DNA of 18,582 nt from an uncultured Eisenbergiella sp. (GTDB lineage Bacteria > Bacillota > Clostridia > Lachnospirales > Lachnospiraceae). A model generated the notes under the pieces. It saw only the letters and a list, made by a program, of their open reading frames with translations, was not told where the DNA came from and ran no database searches. The position numbers were made by a program, and so were the translations under genes. Positions 6,219 to 13,649 of the stretch are shown here, in pieces. Where the stretch lies: contig CARDPF010000025.1 in NCBI GenBank assembly GCA_948960675.1, positions 1 through 18,582 on the forward strand, read 5' to 3'. How positions within the stretch are numbered: position 1 is the stretch's first letter; each line of letters starts with the position of its first letter.

Positions 6219-7318
6219 TCCACATTTTCAAAAAGTGAGTACTGCCGGTATTCTTCACTGGTCAGCCGGGTAGCCGTCACATTTAACAGCCGCAGGGGCT
6301 TGTGGCCATCCCACATTTTAAAAAGCAGGCTGCAGGCCGTCCCATAAATTTCCTCCGTCACATCCGTCGCGGAATCCAGCTGCATTTGTCTGGAACTGTT
6401 TTCAAAACCGCTTGTGCGCATCCCCACCGACACGCCGCCTGCCCGCAGGCCGTCCGCACGCAGGCGGATTCCAACGGTTTCACATAAAGACAAAAGAATC
6501 TGTTTCGCATAAGCCACATCCGTTACATCCACCGGCGTAGTCACACTGTTTCCGCAGCCCTTGTATGCCTCCTGCAATGCAAACGTATCGTCCGCCTCCC
6601 TGCCCCAGGCAAAATTCCACAGCATCTCCCCATGCTTTTTCATATGGGCGCGCAGCATTCCCACATCCGCCCGCGCAAGATCGCCTATGGTATAGATCCC
6701 TAAGCCATGGCACTTTTCCACGGCCGCGTGCCCGGCAAACAAAAGCTTTCCCACCGGGAGCGGCCACAGCTTTTGGGGAATCTCCTCCGGAAACAGCGTG
6801 TGCACCAAATCCGGCTTTTTAAAATCCCCCGCCATTTTGGACAAAAGCCGGTTGACGGAAACACCAATGTTAACCGTAAACCCCAGCCGCTTTTTGATTT
6901 CTTCCCGAAGCCGGTTGGCAAACTGCTCCGGCTGCCCGGAAACTTCCAAAAACCCCTCAAACTCTGCCCATGCCTCGTCGATGCTAAACGGAATCACTTT
7001 ATCCGTATACTGCAAGAGCAGTTTCCTTAAACAGTCCGACTGCTCCACATATTCTGCAAAATCCGGCCGGATCACAAGCAGCATAGGGCATTTTCTCTTG
7101 GCCGCAATAAGGGGTTCCCCGGTTGTCACCCCATATTTTTTTGCCTGTGTGCTTTTGGCCAGCACAATACCATGTCTGGCCTCCTCATCCCCCCCAACCG
7201 CCGACGCAACGGTTCGAAGATCCAGACTCCCCGGTTCTTCCCGCAGACGCTTTAATGCGCTCCAACTCAGAAACGCGCTGTTTACATCTATGTGAAATAC
7301 AATTTTTTCCCGTGCCAT
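6071..7318 (-). CDS. Y-family DNA polymerase (DinB/UmuC type, Clostridia subgroup)
   Basis: Translesion DNA polymerase, 415 residues from the chosen start. Catalytic carboxylates are visible: Asp11 in FHIDVNSAFLSW, and Asp114-Glu115 in PFSIDEAWAEF. Phe16 occupies the steric-gate position that excludes ribonucleotides. The second metal-side Asp of E. coli DinB (DMD) is Asn13 here, a variation seen in this Clostridia subgroup. A helix-hairpin-helix-like segment (LGIYTIGDLARA) and a little-finger region follow. The start is ATG 7316-7318, because CAGGAG lies seven bases upstream; a longer frame would overlap the preceding gene. One base separates it from that gene's stop. It lacks an obvious C-terminal clamp motif that I can assign. 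The last codons are encoded by the terminator stem. Confidence 0.92.
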   Translation of the reverse strand: MAREKIVFHIDVNSAFLSWSALKRLREEPGSLDLRTVASAVGGDEEARHGIVLAKSTQAKKYGVTTGEPLIAAKRKCPMLLVIRPDFAEYVEQSDCLRKLLLQYTDKVIPFSIDEAWAEFEGFLEVSGQPEQFANRLREEIKKRLGFTVNIGVSVNRLLSKMAGDFKKPDLVHTLFPEEIPQKLWPLPVGKLLFAGHAAVEKCHGLGIYTIGDLARADVGMLRAHMKKHGEMLWNFAWGREADDTFALQEAYKGCGNSVTTPVDVTDVAYAKQILLSLCETVGIRLRADGLRAGGVSVGMRTSGFENSSRQMQLDSATDVTEEIYGTACSLLFKMWDGHKPLRLLNVTATRLTSEEYRQYSLFENVDYEKLEKANRAMDEIRARFGEGSVMRASFLKSKVSPTSGGLNKEKRRAK

Positions 7319-7319
7319 C

Positions 7320-8447
7320 TCACGTCTCCTGAGGCTTTCTCTCCTGTCTGAGCGCATCCTGCATCACGCTTCTGTAAATCGCCGTCATGGCCTTCAAAAT
7401 CTGCCGCAGATAGCTTCTGGTCTGGGGATCCAAATTTTTGAGATACCGCAGGCAGATTTTCAGGTTATTTTTCCAGTCGTCCACAAAGTCCGTCAGGGTT
7501 TCCGCCTTCGTCTCTCCCACCATGGAAAACAGCGTATTGACAAACCGCTCCCTCTCCTCCTGGGTGAGCGAAAAAATCCACCGGTTTAAAGCCTCATTGC
7601 GGTGCTGCTGTGCCTGTTGGATATCGGGCATTTTTACAAGTTCCCCTTCCTCAATCTGCCACGTATAACAGTCATGCTGCGCCAAACCAAAACCGCTGCT
7701 TTTCACCACCTCATAGGCCTCCTGACTTTGCAGCAGCATTCCCACCAGCGAAGAATGGGGCAGAATCCGGTGAATCCGGCCCCGGACCGCCTCATAAGCT
7801 TCCCCGGCCAGAATTTCCGGCAGAAAGCCCGGCCCGTCAAAGCTGTAAACCCCCGAAATCTTGCTTTGCACATGCGCGTCCGCCCACACGGAAGAAAAAA
7901 CCGCCAAATTCCCGCCTTTGGAATGCCCGCATACCAAAAAGCTTCCGGGAATCTGGCAGCCCACCTGATTGAGATAGACATAACTCATCTCCTGCGCCGG
8001 AACTATGGTCTTGAATGCCATATTAAAATCTTCCTTCCAACCCACAATGGAGCCGTCCGTCCCCCGGAAAGCCACCACCGGGCTGCATCCTTGCGGGAAA
8101 AAAGTAACCGCCCCAAACTGGGTTTCCCGCTCCTGCTCCGTTCTGGAGCGGTAATAATTGCAGGTCATATGTGCATAACGCCTGCATCCTAAGAGAGTCT
8201 CCCACAGTTCCCGGTTTTCCTTCTCATACCACTTATCCTCAAACACCTTATCCGGGTTCATGGTCTGTGCAATCTGTGAAAGTGTCACCGCAGGTTTTTT
8301 CTCCCCGATTGTGGGAATCGCACCGTCAAACTTCAGATAGGAAAGCTGTGCCAGCATCAGCACATCAGCCTCCCCAAAAGCATGCTCCGAAAAGCTTTTG
8401 TCCCCGAATTGGCGCAAATACGCTATTACATTTCCCAACTTACTCAT
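7320..8447 (-). CDS. DUF2974 (Mbeg1-like) alpha/beta hydrolase
   Basis: Lipase-like protein of a family common in Clostridia whose substrate is unknown; 375 residues, no signal peptide, so probably cytoplasmic. Visible features are the nucleophile elbow CGHSKGG with Ser176 and an oxyanion-side FRGTDGSIVGWKEDF (128-141). Later SFDGPGF and ILPHSS supply candidate catalytic Asp and His. The N-terminal MSKLGNVIAYLRQFGDKSFS is typical of the family. The start has only a close GGGAAAGG, so its ribosome site is weak. It lies 56 bases after the upstream gene and one base before the polymerase, indicating one operon. Confidence 0.85.
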   Translation of the reverse strand: MSKLGNVIAYLRQFGDKSFSEHAFGEADVLMLAQLSYLKFDGAIPTIGEKKPAVTLSQIAQTMNPDKVFEDKWYEKENRELWETLLGCRRYAHMTCNYYRSRTEQERETQFGAVTFFPQGCSPVVAFRGTDGSIVGWKEDFNMAFKTIVPAQEMSYVYLNQVGCQIPGSFLVCGHSKGGNLAVFSSVWADAHVQSKISGVYSFDGPGFLPEILAGEAYEAVRGRIHRILPHSSLVGMLLQSQEAYEVVKSSGFGLAQHDCYTWQIEEGELVKMPDIQQAQQHRNEALNRWIFSLTQEERERFVNTLFSMVGETKAETLTDFVDDWKNNLKICLRYLKNLDPQTRSYLRQILKAMTAIYRSVMQDALRQERKPQET

Positions 8448-8503
8448 CCTTTCCCATTGTCATACAAAATTTCCAAAACTGCAAACAAGACCGCCGCCTT
8501 CCC

Positions 8504-8899
8504 TCAGATAAATTTCCCGACAAAATCCGTTCCCGTCTCCGTCTCCATTTTTGCAAGGTAAGGCTGCGGATCCAACGCCATTTTAGTCATGGTATCAAAC
8601 GCATGGAGAACCATTTTGTCTTTGTTGCAGCGCATATCCTCCTGTCCCCGGTCCAGATTTGCCTTAAAATGGTCAATCTGCCAAACCATGACATCCACCA
8701 CCGTCCTGCCTGCCACTTTGGTGCAACAGGCAAAATCCCCATGTTCCATATAGTAGACGAACTCAGCCAAAATATTCCCATCCTGCACAAGCCGCCGCCA
8801 AAACCCGTCATAAAACGCCTGCCCCTCCCCCGCACATTCGCACAACCGGGCGGCAAACCGGGCAGCGGCCTCCACCCTTTCCCTGTCCTTTTGCGTCAT
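8504..8899 (-). CDS. Conserved-looking hypothetical protein, ~131 residues
   Basis: I do not recognise this family. It begins MTQKDRERVEAAARFAARLC if the second ATG is used, which I prefer because AGGAGG lies about ten bases upstream and the first ATG (8939-8941) falls in the predicted -10 box. The protein looks largely helical and soluble, with no signal peptide or membrane segment. It has Cys-rich patches (CEC, CC) and a motif-like stretch VDVMVWQIDHFKANLDRGQ. It is first in the operon with the DUF2974 hydrolase and the polymerase. Codon and base use match those genes, which supports a real gene. Confidence 0.7.
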   Translation of the reverse strand: MTQKDRERVEAAARFAARLCECAGEGQAFYDGFWRRLVQDGNILAEFVYYMEHGDFACCTKVAGRTVVDVMVWQIDHFKANLDRGQEDMRCNKDKMVLHAFDTMTKMALDPQPYLAKMETETGTDFVGKFI

Positions 8900-8939
8900 A
8901 TCCCCGAAACCCTCCTGCCTGCACCTGCCGTTTTCTATC

Positions 8940-8969
8940 ATATTACCACAATCCCCCGTCCAAATACAA
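8940..8969 (-). promoter_or_regulatory. Putative promoter of the 8899-6071 operon
   Basis: On the minus strand TTGTAT (8964-8969) and TAATAT (8940-8945) are 18 bases apart, and TGG before the -10 makes it an extended -10. It diverges from the LacI-gene promoter. Weak -35. Confidence 0.4.
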
Positions 8970-9035
8970 GCTGCTCTTCACGGCCCACACACAAACCAAT
9001 TGCGTAAAGGGAGAGGCAGGAACGGCAGATTCCCC

Positions 9036-9064
9036 TTGCTTTTGGGGGATTGCTATTGTATAAT
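9036..9064 (+). promoter_or_regulatory. Promoter of the lacI-type/uxaC operon
   Basis: TTGCTT (9036-9041) and a perfect TATAAT (9059-9064) are 17 bases apart. The start point would be near 9071, just before the palindrome at 9080. Confidence 0.75.
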
Positions 9065-9079
9065 AAGGGCGCAGTAGCT

Positions 9080-9095
9080 ATGTAACTGCTTACAT
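9080..9095 (+). promoter_or_regulatory. Putative LacI-family operator
   Basis: ATGTAA-CTGC-TTACAT is a perfect inverted repeat with six-base arms, just after the predicted transcription start and 22 bases before the regulator's start codon. LacI-type repressors bind such sites. The position suggests autorepression of the whole operon. Confidence 0.5.
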
Positions 9096-9117
9096 TGTAG
9101 GTTCAGGGGTGACTCGT

Positions 9118-10128
9118 TTGACAATTTATGATATCTCGAAGCTGGCGGGCGTCTCCATCGCCACGGTTTCCCGGGTTTTAAACGGAAGTCCCAACGTCAG
9201 GCCTGTGACGAAGGACAAGGTATTGGGCGTCATGGCGCAGCACGGCTATACGCCAAACGCCTTTGCACGCGGACTCGGCCTAAATACGATGCGGACCATC
9301 GGCATCCTGTGTGCGGATTCCTCCGACCTGTATCTGGCCAAAGCGGTTTACCACATGGAGCGGAGGCTTAGGGAGAAGGGCTATTCCTCCGTGCTTTGCT
9401 GTACGGGTTATGATTTTGCTGACAAGGAAAGCGCCTCCCGTCTCCTTCTTGCCCAGAAGGTGGATGCCTGCATTCTGGTCGGTTCCAATTTTGTTTCGGA
9501 ATCCGACACGGACAACCGGTATATCCGGGATGCAGCATCCCAGCTTCCCGTCATGCTCCTAAACGCCGCGTACGATTACCCGAATGTATACTGTGCGCTC
9601 TGCGATGACACAGAAGCGGTGCAAAACGTTACATGCCGCCTGCTGGACTGCGGCATAAAGGATATCCTGTTTTTTTATGACTCCACCTCTTACAGCGGCC
9701 AAAAAAAGCGCGCGGGATACCGTGAGGGTTACCTTTCCAGAAACCTTCCCCTCCGGGAGGAATACCAGCAGTACTTTCCCGGCAGCCACGATGACGTAAA
9801 GGGCATGGAGGATTTTTTGGAAGGACTTTTCCAAAAAGGCATTACCTTTCACGCCGTGGTCGCCTCGGATGACATTCTGGCCACGGCCGCCTTAAAATTT
9901 GCCGGACGGCACAGTCTATGCCTCCCACAGGATTTTTCCGTGGTCGGCTACAACAATTCCCTTCTGGCCGCCTGCTGTGAGCCGGAACTGACCTCGGTGG
10001 ACAACCGGCTGGAAGACCTCTGCAGCATTCTTGTCCACACGCTTGCCAACGTTCTGGGAGGACAGGACATGCCCCAAAAGGTTGTCCTTACAGGAAAGCT
10101 GGTAACGCGCAAAACCACGGTATTTTGA
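9118..10128 (+). CDS. LacI-family transcriptional regulator of the glucuronate isomerase operon
   Basis: Sugar-responsive repressor, 336 residues from the chosen start. The N-terminal helix-turn-helix reads IYDISKLAGVSIATVSRVLN, followed by the hinge region (TPNAFARGL) and a periplasmic-binding-type effector domain. Conserved effector-domain strings are TIGILCADSSD, ILVGSNF, VVASDDILATAALKF and FSVVGYNNS. I prefer TTG 9118-9120: GGGGTGA lies five bases upstream, and it gives the family-typical beginning MTIYDIS. GTG 9109 in the same frame is the alternative. The uxaC start follows 29 bases after the stop. The effector is probably a hexuronate or a derivative, inferred from uxaC. Confidence 0.93.
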   Translation: MTIYDISKLAGVSIATVSRVLNGSPNVRPVTKDKVLGVMAQHGYTPNAFARGLGLNTMRTIGILCADSSDLYLAKAVYHMERRLREKGYSSVLCCTGYDFADKESASRLLLAQKVDACILVGSNFVSESDTDNRYIRDAASQLPVMLLNAAYDYPNVYCALCDDTEAVQNVTCRLLDCGIKDILFFYDSTSYSGQKKRAGYREGYLSRNLPLREEYQQYFPGSHDDVKGMEDFLEGLFQKGITFHAVVASDDILATAALKFAGRHSLCLPQDFSVVGYNNSLLAACCEPELTSVDNRLEDLCSILVHTLANVLGGQDMPQKVVLTGKLVTRKTTVF

Positions 10129-10157
10129 AATATTGCAACAATAAGGAGGAGACCATT

Positions 10158-11564
10158 ATGAAACCATTTATGGACGAAAACTTTTTACTGAGCACGCCCA
10201 CCGCTGAAACACTTTATCACAATTTTGCGGAAAAAATGCCCATTTTGGATTACCACTGCCACATCAATCCCAGGGAAATTGCACAGAACCGGCAGTTTGA
10301 CAACATCACACAGGTCTGGCTGGGCGGAGACCATTACAAATGGCGGCTCATGCGATCCTGCGGCGTGGACGAAGCTTATATCACCGGAGGCGCTTCCGAC
10401 AAGGATAAATTTTTAAAATGGGCCGAAGTGCTGGGCAAGGCGATCGGCAATCCCCTTTACCACTGGAGCCATTTGGAACTGAAACGCTTTTTTGGCTATG
10501 ACGGCATCTTAAATAAAAATACGGCCATGGATGTCTGGAGCCTGTGTAACGAAAAGCTTGCAGATCCTTCCATGAGCGTCCGCTCCCTGATCCGCAAATC
10601 CAACGTGAACTTAATCTGCACCACCGATGATCCTGTGGACAGTCTCGAATGGCACGCCCAGCTTGCCAGGGACACTTCCTTTCACGTAAAGGTGCTTCCG
10701 GCCTGGCGTCCCGACAAGGCCATGAATATTGAAAAAGCCGATTATAGGGATTATTTGAAAAAGCTTTCCGCTGCCAGCGGCGTTGACATTTTTTCTTTTG
10801 AGACACTCAAGGAGGCCCTGGTAAAACGCATGGATTTCTTTGCTTCGATGGGCTGCACGGTATCCGACCATGGCCTGGAATATGTCATGTACGAGCCGGC
10901 CTCCGAGGACGAAATTGAGGATATTTTCATGCGCCGTTTTTCCGTAAAGCCCATTTCCCGGGAAGACGCCATGAAGTTTAAAACCGCCTTCCTGCTCTTT
11001 GCAGGCGAGCAATACAGCAAGCGCAACTGGGTCATGCAGCTGCATTATGGCACCAAGCGGGACTCCAACACGATCATGTACGACCGTTTAGGGCCGGACA
11101 CCGGTTTTGACTGCATCAATAACCATGCCCCCTCCTCCCAGACCGTGGAATTTTTAAATGCGCTGGAAACCAGACATGCGCTTCCAAAAACCATCATTTA
11201 CAGCGCCAACCCCAATGACAACGCCTCCATCGGCACTATCATAGGCTGTTTCCAGGATTCCAGCATCGCCTCCAAAATCCAGCAGGGCTGCGCCTGGTGG
11301 TTTAACGACCATATTGAGGGCATCACCTCCCAGCTTAGTTCCCTGGCCAACCTTGGCAACCTGTCCGGCTTCGTGGGAATGCTGACGGATTCCAGAAGCT
11401 TTTTGTCCTACACCCGCCACGAATATTTCCGGCGCATTCTCTGTGATTTTGTCGGGAAATTGGTGGAAAACGGGGAATTCCCGGACGATATGGACACGCT
11501 TTCCGAAATCGTAACCGATATTTCCTACAACAATGCGGCACGGTATTTCGGCTTCCACTTGTAG
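10158..11564 (+). CDS. uxaC: Glucuronate isomerase (uronate isomerase)
   Basis: Converts D-glucuronate to D-fructuronate (and galacturonate to tagaturonate), the first cytoplasmic step of hexuronate catabolism; amidohydrolase superfamily. The 468-residue length is normal for UxaC. The start MKPFMDENFLL is at ATG 10158, seven to eight bases after AAGGAGG, rather than the upstream ATG that overlaps the regulator. Family features visible are the metal-site HxH in ILDYHCHINP (His33, His35), the WLGGDHYKWRLMR block, TTDDPVDSLEWH, KVLPAWRPDK, and the C-terminal GMLTDSRSFLSYTRHEYFRR with the conserved Asp-Ser-Arg. No uxuA, uxuB, kdgK or transporter is in the window, so the rest of the pathway must lie elsewhere. 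Confidence 0.97.
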   Translation: MKPFMDENFLLSTPTAETLYHNFAEKMPILDYHCHINPREIAQNRQFDNITQVWLGGDHYKWRLMRSCGVDEAYITGGASDKDKFLKWAEVLGKAIGNPLYHWSHLELKRFFGYDGILNKNTAMDVWSLCNEKLADPSMSVRSLIRKSNVNLICTTDDPVDSLEWHAQLARDTSFHVKVLPAWRPDKAMNIEKADYRDYLKKLSAASGVDIFSFETLKEALVKRMDFFASMGCTVSDHGLEYVMYEPASEDEIEDIFMRRFSVKPISREDAMKFKTAFLLFAGEQYSKRNWVMQLHYGTKRDSNTIMYDRLGPDTGFDCINNHAPSSQTVEFLNALETRHALPKTIIYSANPNDNASIGTIIGCFQDSSIASKIQQGCAWWFNDHIEGITSQLSSLANLGNLSGFVGMLTDSRSFLSYTRHEYFRRILCDFVGKLVENGEFPDDMDTLSEIVTDISYNNAARYFGFHL

Positions 11565-11591
11565 GAACCGATCCCAAGGAGGATTCCTGAT

Positions 11592-12602
11592 ATGGCTTTC
11601 AATGAAACCGGCAAGCAGATCGCAGTCCTGATCGACTCGGAAAATGTCAGTTCGAGGTACGCATCCATCATTTTTAACGAAATCGAAACCTACGGTTTTG
11701 CGTCCTACCGCAGAATCTACGGCAACTGGAGCCGCAATAATGGCTGGAATGAAAATATCCTTCTGGAGAATTCCATCACCCCGATCCAGCAGTTTGATTA
11801 TGCCTCCGGAAAAAATTCCACCGATATGACCATGGTGATTGACGCGATGGACATTCTCTATTCCGGCAATGTGGACGGGTTCTGCCTTGTCACCAGCGAC
11901 AGCGATTTCACACGGCTGGCCATGCGGCTGCGGGAGGCCAACATGTATGTCATCGGTATGGGCGAATCCAAATCGCCCCTTGCCCTCACGAAGGCCTGCA
12001 ACAAATTCATTCATTTAAACCTGATTTACGAGCAGCCCGCGTCCCCTGCCGCCCCCGGTCTTGTCCCCACGGAGGAACACGACCTGCACGACGATTTTTC
12101 CGCCGAAAAAGGTACAAAATCTTCCGCCGTCACCCCTGTGTCCGAAATTGAGGAGGCCATCATCGCCATTGTCAATGACAATGAAAACAAGGGAAGGCCC
12201 ACCTACATGGGTGAAATCGGCAGCCGCCTAAACAGCAAATTTACCGATTTTGACGTCCGCAACTACGGCTACACCAAGCTGCTCACCTTTATCCGCGACA
12301 AATGCTCCAAGCTGGAACTTTCCAAAGAGAATTCTTCCTACTATGTCAACGTCCGGGAGTTGGACAACGAGACGGACGTGCAAAAGGAAATTACCGCCAT
12401 GATCGAAAAAAGCGGCGGCGTCATCGACAATCTTTCCGTCATTTATGACGCCCTCAAAAAGAAGCATCCGGCTTTCGATTTGAAAGACTACGGCTACAGC
12501 CGCCTGTCCAGCTTCCTGCGCAGCATAACCGGCGTGACCGTCAAGGGCAATGCCGTGAGCCTAAAGCCCCCGGCAAAAACCAGAAGCCGGAAAAAGCAAT
12601 GA
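11592..12602 (+). CDS. NYN-domain (LabA/DUF88) nuclease-fold protein with two C-terminal OST-HTH/LOTUS domains
   Basis: Probably RNA-directed. The 336-residue protein has an N-terminal NYN (PIN-like) domain, about 8-145, with acidic site candidates Asp15 in VLIDSEN, Asp78/Asp84 in STDMTMVIDAMD, and Asp103/Asp105 in VTSDSDF. These match the metal-binding pattern of the family. A polar linker (150-182) leads to two tandem LOTUS domains, about 184-254 and 262-325. Each carries a core of the form F-D-(V/L)-x-x-Y-G-Y-(T/S)-(K/R)-L, and the tail is basic. LOTUS domains bind RNA, notably G-rich or structured RNA. AAGGAGG lies nine bases before the ATG. The gene follows uxaC by 27 bases and precedes a terminator, so it shares the hexuronate operon transcript. 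The functional link is unknown. Confidence 0.9.
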   Translation: MAFNETGKQIAVLIDSENVSSRYASIIFNEIETYGFASYRRIYGNWSRNNGWNENILLENSITPIQQFDYASGKNSTDMTMVIDAMDILYSGNVDGFCLVTSDSDFTRLAMRLREANMYVIGMGESKSPLALTKACNKFIHLNLIYEQPASPAAPGLVPTEEHDLHDDFSAEKGTKSSAVTPVSEIEEAIIAIVNDNENKGRPTYMGEIGSRLNSKFTDFDVRNYGYTKLLTFIRDKCSKLELSKENSSYYVNVRELDNETDVQKEITAMIEKSGGVIDNLSVIYDALKKKHPAFDLKDYGYSRLSSFLRSITGVTVKGNAVSLKPPAKTRSRKKQ

Positions 12603-12608
12603 TCCCCC

Positions 12609-12639
12609 AAACGGCATCCGGTCTACGGATGCCGTTTTT
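12609..12639. terminator. Bidirectional terminator between the NYN gene and the SGNH gene
   Basis: ACGGCATCCG (12611-12620) pairs with CGGATGCCGT (12626-12635) around GTCTA, followed by T residues on the plus strand. It ends the lacI-uxaC-NYN operon. The stop codon of the convergent gene (12623-12625) is inside the loop; on the minus strand the flank is only TTGGGGG, so termination that way is weaker. Confidence 0.8.
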
Positions 12640-13645
12640 GAACCTCCTCCCGTATGACCCGCGCATTGTCCTCCCAGGAACCGTATCCCTCCTGTCCCCT
12701 CCTGTCCGGAATTTCCTCACAGGAAGCCAAAAATTCCCCCAAATATTGTGTGAATTTGCAGCTTCCCCAATAGTTTAAGTGGGATGCATCATGAAAATCA
12801 TTTTCAAAATCAAGGCCCATTTTGTCATATTCATGATTGTAATTGATAAAAAGCAAACCTTCTTCCTTTGCAATTTTTTCAATCCTATTGAAGGTCCGCA
12901 TGTCCTCACCGGTCACAACATAGGGCGCCGCAATCAAAACCAGCCGGCTGCCTTTCCGCCTGACATAGGAAATAATCTTTTTTAAATATTTTTCCGATTT
13001 TGGCGTCAGTCCGTCGTCACGCCCTTCAGAAACCGTAGGACGGCTTTGGGGATTTTGTCCCCAATAAGGCGTATAGCCTTTGAAAGCCGCCTTATCCTTC
13101 ATATTCCAAAAAAAATTTTCAAAATCCTGGTCCTCCAGATTGTCATATCTGCTGTGGTAAACCGCAAAAGAGGGAAAGTATTGGTGCAATTCCTTCGGCT
13201 CCACACTGACCGCGAGCATGCAAAGCTTATTCAGGGAAAACTTCATGCCATAAATGTTTTCCGCTATCCAATCATACTGATAATCTTCCTTAAATCTGGC
13301 GGGTGCATACAGATCCAACACCACCATTTTGGGCGACTGGTACTTGTACAGTTCCTTCAGATAATAATACGTCATCCACAGGGGCTGCTCCGCCCCGCTG
13401 TAATCGTACGCGGCAATTCCGAATTTTTCCCATAAAAGCCCAGTGTTAACGTTACAATGGATATGGCTGGTTCCCATCATCACCACATCTATGGAATCCG
13501 GAGGCTGCCAATACATTCCGTCATTCTGGTTGATCCCGTGCTCGGATTTCACCCGGAGCACACTTGTCACCAGATAAAGGGTCACTGCCAATGCGGCCAA
13601 AAAACCGATTCTCGCTATATTTTTTCTCATTCCTGTTTTCCCCAT
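12623..13645 (-). CDS. SGNH-hydrolase-like partner of an MBOAT acyltransferase (DltD/AlgJ/AlgX-type role)
   Basis: Extracytoplasmic protein that in such pairs transfers the acyl group passed across the membrane to a surface polymer. The 340-residue protein has one N-terminal signal-anchor helix (about 11-30) followed by an external domain. SGNH features are MMGTSHIHCNV with nucleophile candidate Ser60, and a C-terminal D-x-x-H (Asp286, His289) in HDASHLNYWGS. The DxxH-LNYWG ending is typical of DltD- and AlgX-like proteins. I use ATG 13643-13645, four bases after the acyltransferase stop; ATG 13628-13630 is possible. Its stop lies in a terminator loop. The acceptor polymer is not evident. Confidence 0.82.
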   Translation of the reverse strand: MGKTGMRKNIARIGFLAALAVTLYLVTSVLRVKSEHGINQNDGMYWQPPDSIDVVMMGTSHIHCNVNTGLLWEKFGIAAYDYSGAEQPLWMTYYYLKELYKYQSPKMVVLDLYAPARFKEDYQYDWIAENIYGMKFSLNKLCMLAVSVEPKELHQYFPSFAVYHSRYDNLEDQDFENFFWNMKDKAAFKGYTPYWGQNPQSRPTVSEGRDDGLTPKSEKYLKKIISYVRRKGSRLVLIAAPYVVTGEDMRTFNRIEKIAKEEGLLFINYNHEYDKMGLDFENDFHDASHLNYWGSCKFTQYLGEFLASCEEIPDRRGQEGYGSWEDNARVIREEVQKRHP

Positions 13646-13649
13646 GGTC

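Noticed and set aside
8448..8470. Eight-codon upstream frame (MTMGKDE) ending over the hydrolase start
   Set aside because: Very short, no separate ribosome site, no second copy to compare.
8171..9007. 278-codon plus-strand frame
   Set aside because: Antisense to the hydrolase and small hypothetical gene; starts inside a gene and lacks a ribosome site.
11154..12014. 286-codon minus-strand frame across uxaC and the NYN gene
   Set aside because: Antisense to two clearly identified genes with strong family motifs.
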